Assembly (NCBI RefSeq): GCF_050313795.1
Contig: NZ_JBNPMC010000010.1
Coordinates: 28,181 to 92,180 of the forward strand
Length of the DNA: 64,000 nucleotides
Direction: 5' to 3'
DNA from: CAMBRQ01 sp945870325
GTDB taxonomy: Bacteria > Bacillota > Clostridia > Lachnospirales > Lachnospiraceae
The position numbers and the translations under genes were made by a program. Shown one piece after another: positions 60,047 to 64,000 of this stretch. Positions within the stretch are counted from its first letter, which is position 1; the number at the start of each line of letters is the position of its first letter. The notes below the pieces were generated by a model. That model saw nothing but the letters and a program-made list of their open reading frames with translations, made no database searches and was not told the origin of the DNA.

Positions 60047-60467
60047 CGTGTTTCCCCTTTTGATTGCTATACAGCATTGATAAATAATGTTTGAATCTTG
60101 CAGAATTTTTTCAGAAATAAAAAAACGGCAAGAAAACAAAGCAAAACCTTGCTTTTTGCTCCCTTACCATTGATTAACCATAATTATTTTATCATATTTT
60201 ACTATATATTTCGACATTTTATCCTTATTTTTGTCGTTTATTCAGTCTTTATTCAAGCATTGACATCCTCACCCGGAATCATCGGTCAGGACATACGCAT
60301 TATCCTCTGCTCCGTTTTCTCAGACAGCCCGCCTTCTCCGTTCCTACACCCGCTTATCAATTTCCCATACACCCCGCTCCCTCCAAAATATGATATAATA
60401 TAATTGGTTTCTTATTCGTAACGAATATACTTCTATTCCAAACTCATTACTTATGAGGAGGTTGCTT
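60047..60467. promoter_or_regulatory. Divergent control region between the giant gene and the STAND gene
   Basis: About 420 bases. It holds the leader of the giant gene with the hairpin at 60127-60168, several A+T-rich -10-like sites on the minus strand near 60190-60205, and for the plus-strand gene a -10 TATAAT near 60394 followed by the palindrome TATTCGTAACGAATA at 60413-60427. No small gene is evident. Confidence 0.5.
60127..60168 (-). ncRNA. Flanking hairpin RNA element, upstream (leader) copy
   Basis: In the leader of the giant gene, on the minus strand: outer stem GGTAAGGG/TTCTTGCC (pairing through G-U in RNA), inner stem AGCAA/TTGCT, conserved right-hand TTTGTTTTC loop, then GTTTTTTT, an apparent intrinsic terminator 80 bases before the start codon. 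Homologous to the copy at 52123-52165. The changes keep pairing only when read as minus-strand RNA. It may attenuate the operon or form a small RNA, as in toxin-antitoxin leader terminators. Confidence 0.65.
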
Positions 60468-62981
60468 ATGCAAGATGTAAACGTCACCCTAAACCAGCAC
60501 GATGTCACCCTAAACACACAGGACATCAAAGACCTGGCAGTCAATCTTATTGTAACCATTGCAGACAATCCTATATTTTCTTCTACTCTAGGCGCCATCA
60601 ATCCCCTGGCGAATATTTTTATCAATTATCTAAAAGATAACACTATGGCAGACATTGATGCCGATTTGGACAAAGCAGTCCGTGAGACGCTGCAGAACAT
60701 GACACACTCTAATCTTCCAGAGACATACCAGCGTATATTACAGGATCTGCGAATCCCTATATTCCATATTTCAGATATCAATACGCTCAGCATACAGGAA
60801 AAAGTCCAAAAAACAGGCAGTTATATTACCCAACATGGGACTCCGCAGGATATCTGCCGCCTCTGCCAATCATTCACCGAAGAATTCCAAAAGGTTCTTA
60901 AGAAATCCAAATATACGAATCTTCGGAATGCCTTAGAGCATCACACCCTGTCCCAGCGGCTTGCAAGATTAGAAGCATTGCACAGTCCTCAAAACCCCCG
61001 GCTGTATAAACAAAACAAAAGCGCCACAACTAAAGTATATGGAAGAGGCCATGAACTGTCAGCAATAGACGATGCCCTTGCGGATAATCATATTCTATTT
61101 CTGTCTGGTACCGCAGGAATTGGCAAGACTACGCTCGCCCGATACTACGCCAATGAAAGATATCAGGGCAAGATAATATTTGTATCATTTCAGAAAGATT
61201 TTTACAACACAATCTGTAATATACGCCTAATTTCCGAGAAAGCCCCGAAGAATTATGCCGAAAAATACAACACTATCATAGAATTACTGCGAGAAGAGAC
61301 CGGAAGCATCCTACTCATTGACAATTTCGACGACGATGAACTGATACGCAACAGTCCCAATGCACACGATAACGCGAACCTGTGTTTTACCGAACTGGAC
61401 AGTCCTGCCTTCCAGGCATTAAAAGAACTCAACATCCCTATTATTATCACAACGAGAATTGATTTTCGCGACAGTACGAAAGTCCATCCTCTCGAAAACT
61501 GGAGAGATGTATTCTATCACTATTATACCAGGCAGGACATAGCCGATGAACAGATCGAATCGCTCTGCTCATTGCTTCGCTACAACACGATGGCAATGAT
61601 ACTATATGCATGCCAATTAGAAGAAAATGATACCCTTAATATCGCTGCTCTGATTGAAGAGATCAAGGAACTAAAAACCATAGACAATCAGTTAGAAGTG
61701 CTGAATCCGGACAACGAGAACCGGACAATCTTCAGCCATATTGATCATCTCTTCCAAAAGGATTCCATTATAAAAGAAGAGCCTCAATTAAGCGTAATCC
61801 GCAATGCCATTCTGCTGCCCTTAGATGGACTTCCTCGTCATGCATTCTGCGAATTGACCGATCTGAATCAGCAACAGATCAATGGACTGCAGCAACTCAT
61901 CAGACGCAATTGGATTCAGAGCACTTGTAATGATAATCAGCGAAGACTATTTCTACATCCATTAGTCCGAGAAGTATTATATAAGAGATTACAAATAACG
62001 ATTGAAAACTGCAGAACTTATTGCAATAATCTTGATCAGACATTACGGACAAAACACAACACAGACTGTTATGAAGCCCAACCCTATGCCGAACTGGCAT
62101 ATGAAGCATATAGAATACTGCACAGTAAATACGACCAGAGACTCCTCAACATGATCTATCTTGCATCTGACGTATTCGACAACACGAAAGATTTCGCAAG
62201 AAACCTTAAAATAGCGCAAGAATTCACCAGGAATCTGCCGAACTATCCCAAGGCTGCTTCTGCGATGGACGAATTACGCTACATAGAGAAGCAAAGCGGC
62301 TATGCCTACACAATTATACTTGCCGCTCCAGACATGGCATATAAAGAACAAGGCTATCTCATGCTGACGGAAGCCAAGAAAAAACTAGATACCCTGCACC
62401 TAACCGTCCCAGAAGAATTAGAACAGAAGATAATTATAGAATCCAAGATTCTGGGAAATATGGGCGCATACTATCTCAACAAAGGAAAGACCACCACAGA
62501 AAAAAGCGAACAACAGCAACATTTCCATACTGCTCTCGAAAAACATATAGCATCACTGACACTTCGCCAACAAATGCTGCAAGGAATCCTTGTGAACGAG
62601 ACCCAGGATTCGCTCAAAGCCTTAATTGCTAAAACCTATGAAAATATTGGAACCGATTACTTCTATCTGAACCGCTTAAAAGACTCTGTTGATGTCCACA
62701 AAAAGGCACTGGCATTGCGGTTAGAAGTCTACCATAACTCGGGACCGATATCTTTTGACCTGATTATTCATTCCAAGAAACTGATCTGTGGGAATTCTAT
62801 TAATTATATTGCGAATAATCCGGATCTTTCTGCCGAAGAACGCACCTCCATTCTAAGACCAGTTTGGACCTATTTAGAGAAAGTATTATCCTACTTTAGC
62901 GATAAAGGCAAAGAAGATGAAGTGACTGCAGTTAATGAGATGAAAGAACGCCTTGTGGGACTTGAAAAGGACAGGTCTTAA
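60468..62981 (+). CDS. STAND-type NTPase with helical repeats
   Basis: An 837-residue protein starting at the ATG at 60468 (AGGAGG 7 bases upstream; the in-frame ATG at 60453 is too close to any site). The N-terminal 190 residues are helical and unknown. An NB-ARC/STAND core follows: Walker A SGTAGIGKTTLARYY (213-227), Walker B SILLIDNFDDD (280-290), sensor-like IPIIITTRID (323-332), then a winged-helix part (LSVIRNAILLPLDGLPRHAF). The last 300 residues are TPR-like helical repeats. STAND proteins sense phage or danger signals and trigger effectors. It is divergent from the giant gene and may be a partner or an independent defence gene. Confidence 0.8.
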   Translation: MQDVNVTLNQHDVTLNTQDIKDLAVNLIVTIADNPIFSSTLGAINPLANIFINYLKDNTMADIDADLDKAVRETLQNMTHSNLPETYQRILQDLRIPIFHISDINTLSIQEKVQKTGSYITQHGTPQDICRLCQSFTEEFQKVLKKSKYTNLRNALEHHTLSQRLARLEALHSPQNPRLYKQNKSATTKVYGRGHELSAIDDALADNHILFLSGTAGIGKTTLARYYANERYQGKIIFVSFQKDFYNTICNIRLISEKAPKNYAEKYNTIIELLREETGSILLIDNFDDDELIRNSPNAHDNANLCFTELDSPAFQALKELNIPIIITTRIDFRDSTKVHPLENWRDVFYHYYTRQDIADEQIESLCSLLRYNTMAMILYACQLEENDTLNIAALIEEIKELKTIDNQLEVLNPDNENRTIFSHIDHLFQKDSIIKEEPQLSVIRNAILLPLDGLPRHAFCELTDLNQQQINGLQQLIRRNWIQSTCNDNQRRLFLHPLVREVLYKRLQITIENCRTYCNNLDQTLRTKHNTDCYEAQPYAELAYEAYRILHSKYDQRLLNMIYLASDVFDNTKDFARNLKIAQEFTRNLPNYPKAASAMDELRYIEKQSGYAYTIILAAPDMAYKEQGYLMLTEAKKKLDTLHLTVPEELEQKIIIESKILGNMGAYYLNKGKTTTEKSEQQQHFHTALEKHIASLTLRQQMLQGILVNETQDSLKALIAKTYENIGTDYFYLNRLKDSVDVHKKALALRLEVYHNSGPISFDLIIHSKKLICGNSINYIANNPDLSAEERTSILRPVWTYLEKVLSYFSDKGKEDEVTAVNEMKERLVGLEKDRS

Positions 62982-62992
62982 TCTATATTAAG

Positions 62993-63073
62993 AATCGAGC
63001 AGGAGGCTAACCATTCGTTGATTAGCCGACCTCTCACACCACTGTGGCGTACGGTCCCGTACACGGCGGTTTC
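62993..63073 (-). ncRNA. Group II intron 3' end remnant (domains V-VI)
   Basis: On the minus strand: an AACCGCCGTGTACGG stem paired to CCGTACG...GTGG (domain V-like), GTGTGAGAGGTCGG, then GGCTAA/TTAGCC (domain VI-like) and an end at CTCGATT. The rest of the intron is missing; the maturase C-terminus remains just upstream. Located 12 bases beyond the STAND stop codon in convergent orientation. Confidence 0.6.
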
Positions 63074-63217
63074 CTAGTTTTCACAAACTACTAAATTCTT
63101 CCACTGTTTCCAATAGACCACTCTAATTCTGCGCCTTGCCCATTCATCCACTCCCGGCAGTATATGACAGTGCATATCAATATAGCCGTCTATATCTTCT
63201 ACACCTCCATGTGCCAT
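63074..63217 (-). pseudogene. Chimeric remnant: capsule phosphatase start fused to group II maturase end
   Basis: A 47-residue open frame. Its first half, GYIDMHCHILPGVD, is the N-terminal metal-binding motif of CpsB/YwqE-type tyrosine phosphatases (PHP fold). Its second half, EWARRRIRVVYWKQWKNL, is the C-terminal end of a group II intron reverse transcriptase/maturase, directly followed by the intron 3' end. Junction at GVD. A deletion or recombination joined the two; neither part can be functional. Confidence 0.7.
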
Positions 63218-63257
63218 TTACCCGCACGAGAACATCTTACAAGTAGAATAATCTAGT

Positions 63258-63821
63258 CTATAATCCCAGTACGTCTGCAATCGCGCCCATCTCTTCCAGC
63301 GCAACATCAATCAGATCATCCAGACTCAATCCTGTGAACTCAATCGCTTCCATATAATCCCGGTTCGCTCCTGCCGCGAATCTCATCTCATTGAACCGCT
63401 TCATCACGGACTTATGCTTCACACTTGCAATCTTCTTATCCGGATAAATCTGGGCAACCGCTTTCACGAATCCGCTCATCGGATCAGCTGAAAGAATCGC
63501 ATACTGGAGTTTCGTCTTCGCCTTTACCCCGCTCTTCGGATTATGTGCGCAGATAGCGTCGAACAGTACCTTGTCCTCGATTCCTTCTTTTTTCAAGATT
63601 TCTACAGATGTCGGTCCATGTACACTTAGGTCATGCTGCCAATCACATTGTTCCTCGTCAAGATCATGCAGAAGCCCTACAATCCCCCAGTACTCCACAT
63701 CGTCTGGCGCAAGGCGCTTGGCGAGTCCTCTCATAATCGCTTCTACCGCATAGGAGTGAGTGATATAATGCTCACCCTTCATATATTTCATTAAGATGTC
63801 ATGTGCCTGCTCTCTGGTCAT
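63258..63821 (-). CDS. HD domain phosphohydrolase
   Basis: A 187-residue HD-superfamily protein: THSYAVEAIMRGLAKRL (first His), GLLHDLDEEQCDWQHD (HD motif), SVHGPTSVEIL and ICAHNPKS (later His). Similar small HD proteins are common in Lachnospiraceae; substrate unknown. It has its own ribosome site (AGGAGGAAGAT) and lies outside the defence island. The rest of the window, to 64000, holds no evident gene. Confidence 0.85.
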   Translation of the reverse strand: MTREQAHDILMKYMKGEHYITHSYAVEAIMRGLAKRLAPDDVEYWGIVGLLHDLDEEQCDWQHDLSVHGPTSVEILKKEGIEDKVLFDAICAHNPKSGVKAKTKLQYAILSADPMSGFVKAVAQIYPDKKIASVKHKSVMKRFNEMRFAAGANRDYMEAIEFTGLSLDDLIDVALEEMGAIADVLGL

Positions 63822-64000
63822 CTATCTTCCTCCTCTTATAGCCTCATGTATAGTTTATTGTACCATATAAGTATCAAAATGTGAAGAATATACATTCTTC
63901 CTTTACTCCCTTATTGTAACAGTTCAGCCTTTTATAGTCAAAAGGGAGAATTTAAAAAAGTTTTTTACGGTAATTATCCACCAGAAAAGCAGACATTTCA

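Noticed and set aside
53801..60139. Starting the giant protein at 60139
   Set aside because: The extra 31 residues have no ribosome site, whereas the ATG at 60046 has AAGGGG at proper distance.
1..64000. CRISPR arrays
   Set aside because: The only regular repeats are the 15-bp coding repeat and scattered palindromes; no spaced direct repeats and no cas genes.

Overview
The window comes from a spore-forming Firmicute, most likely a Lachnospiraceae species. Evidence for this is the Bacillus/Clostridium gene order hup-rqcP-yabP-yabQ-divIC-spoIIE-tilS-hpt-ftsH, a CotS-type spore protein, a split transketolase, a PFK of the mixed-substrate type, and AGGAGG-type ribosome binding sites. Genus cannot be settled by eye. 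Almost every gene lies on the minus strand.

1-8.56 kb is the early/replication end of a mobile element (prophage, phage-plasmid or plasmid-like ICE). In transcription order it holds an HTH protein, a PAPS-reductase-like protein, tRNA-Ile(UAU), an OGG1-type glycosylase, several small proteins, a DUF6273 protein, a tandem OB-fold protein, an HUH (rolling-circle) Rep with a small antisense RNA over its leader, a VRR-NUC nuclease, ParA, and ParB running off the edge. Three tandem terminators separate it from the chromosome.

8.8-42.4 kb is chromosomal core: a CvpA/DUF5711/LysM cluster; transaldolase and split transketolase with a LacI-type operator; recR-ybaB-dnaX; pfkA; map; a GH13 enzyme; ftsH-hpt-tilS; the sporulation/division cluster; hup; phosphoglucomutase; cotS; cca; and an AraC/sugar kinase/ABC-2/D-lyxose isomerase operon. 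Two 192-nt structured repeats in inverted orientation (20.5 and 22.9 kb) and three REP-like palindromes punctuate it.

42.5-46.4 kb is an A+T-rich restriction-modification island: controller protein, PD-(D/E)XK-like nuclease and two methyltransferases. It is bounded by the 3' end of tuf on one side and a decayed second copy of that 3' end on the other. 46.4-51.8 kb is the str operon (rpsL-rpsG-fusA), tuf and a VanZ-like gene.

52.1-63.2 kb is the most novel part. A tightly coupled operon encodes a 2,081-residue protein (HATPase, tandem phosphoribosyltransferase-like modules, helical region, second HATPase-like end), a receiver-like protein and a DUF2971 protein. Two homologous, covarying RNA hairpins flank it, and a divergent STAND-type NTPase with a helical-repeat tail lies next to it. 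The layout recalls defensive two-component systems (Detocs) but with different parts, and I propose it as a candidate undescribed defence system. A group II intron scar fused to a fragment of a capsule tyrosine phosphatase gene closes the island; an HD-domain gene follows.
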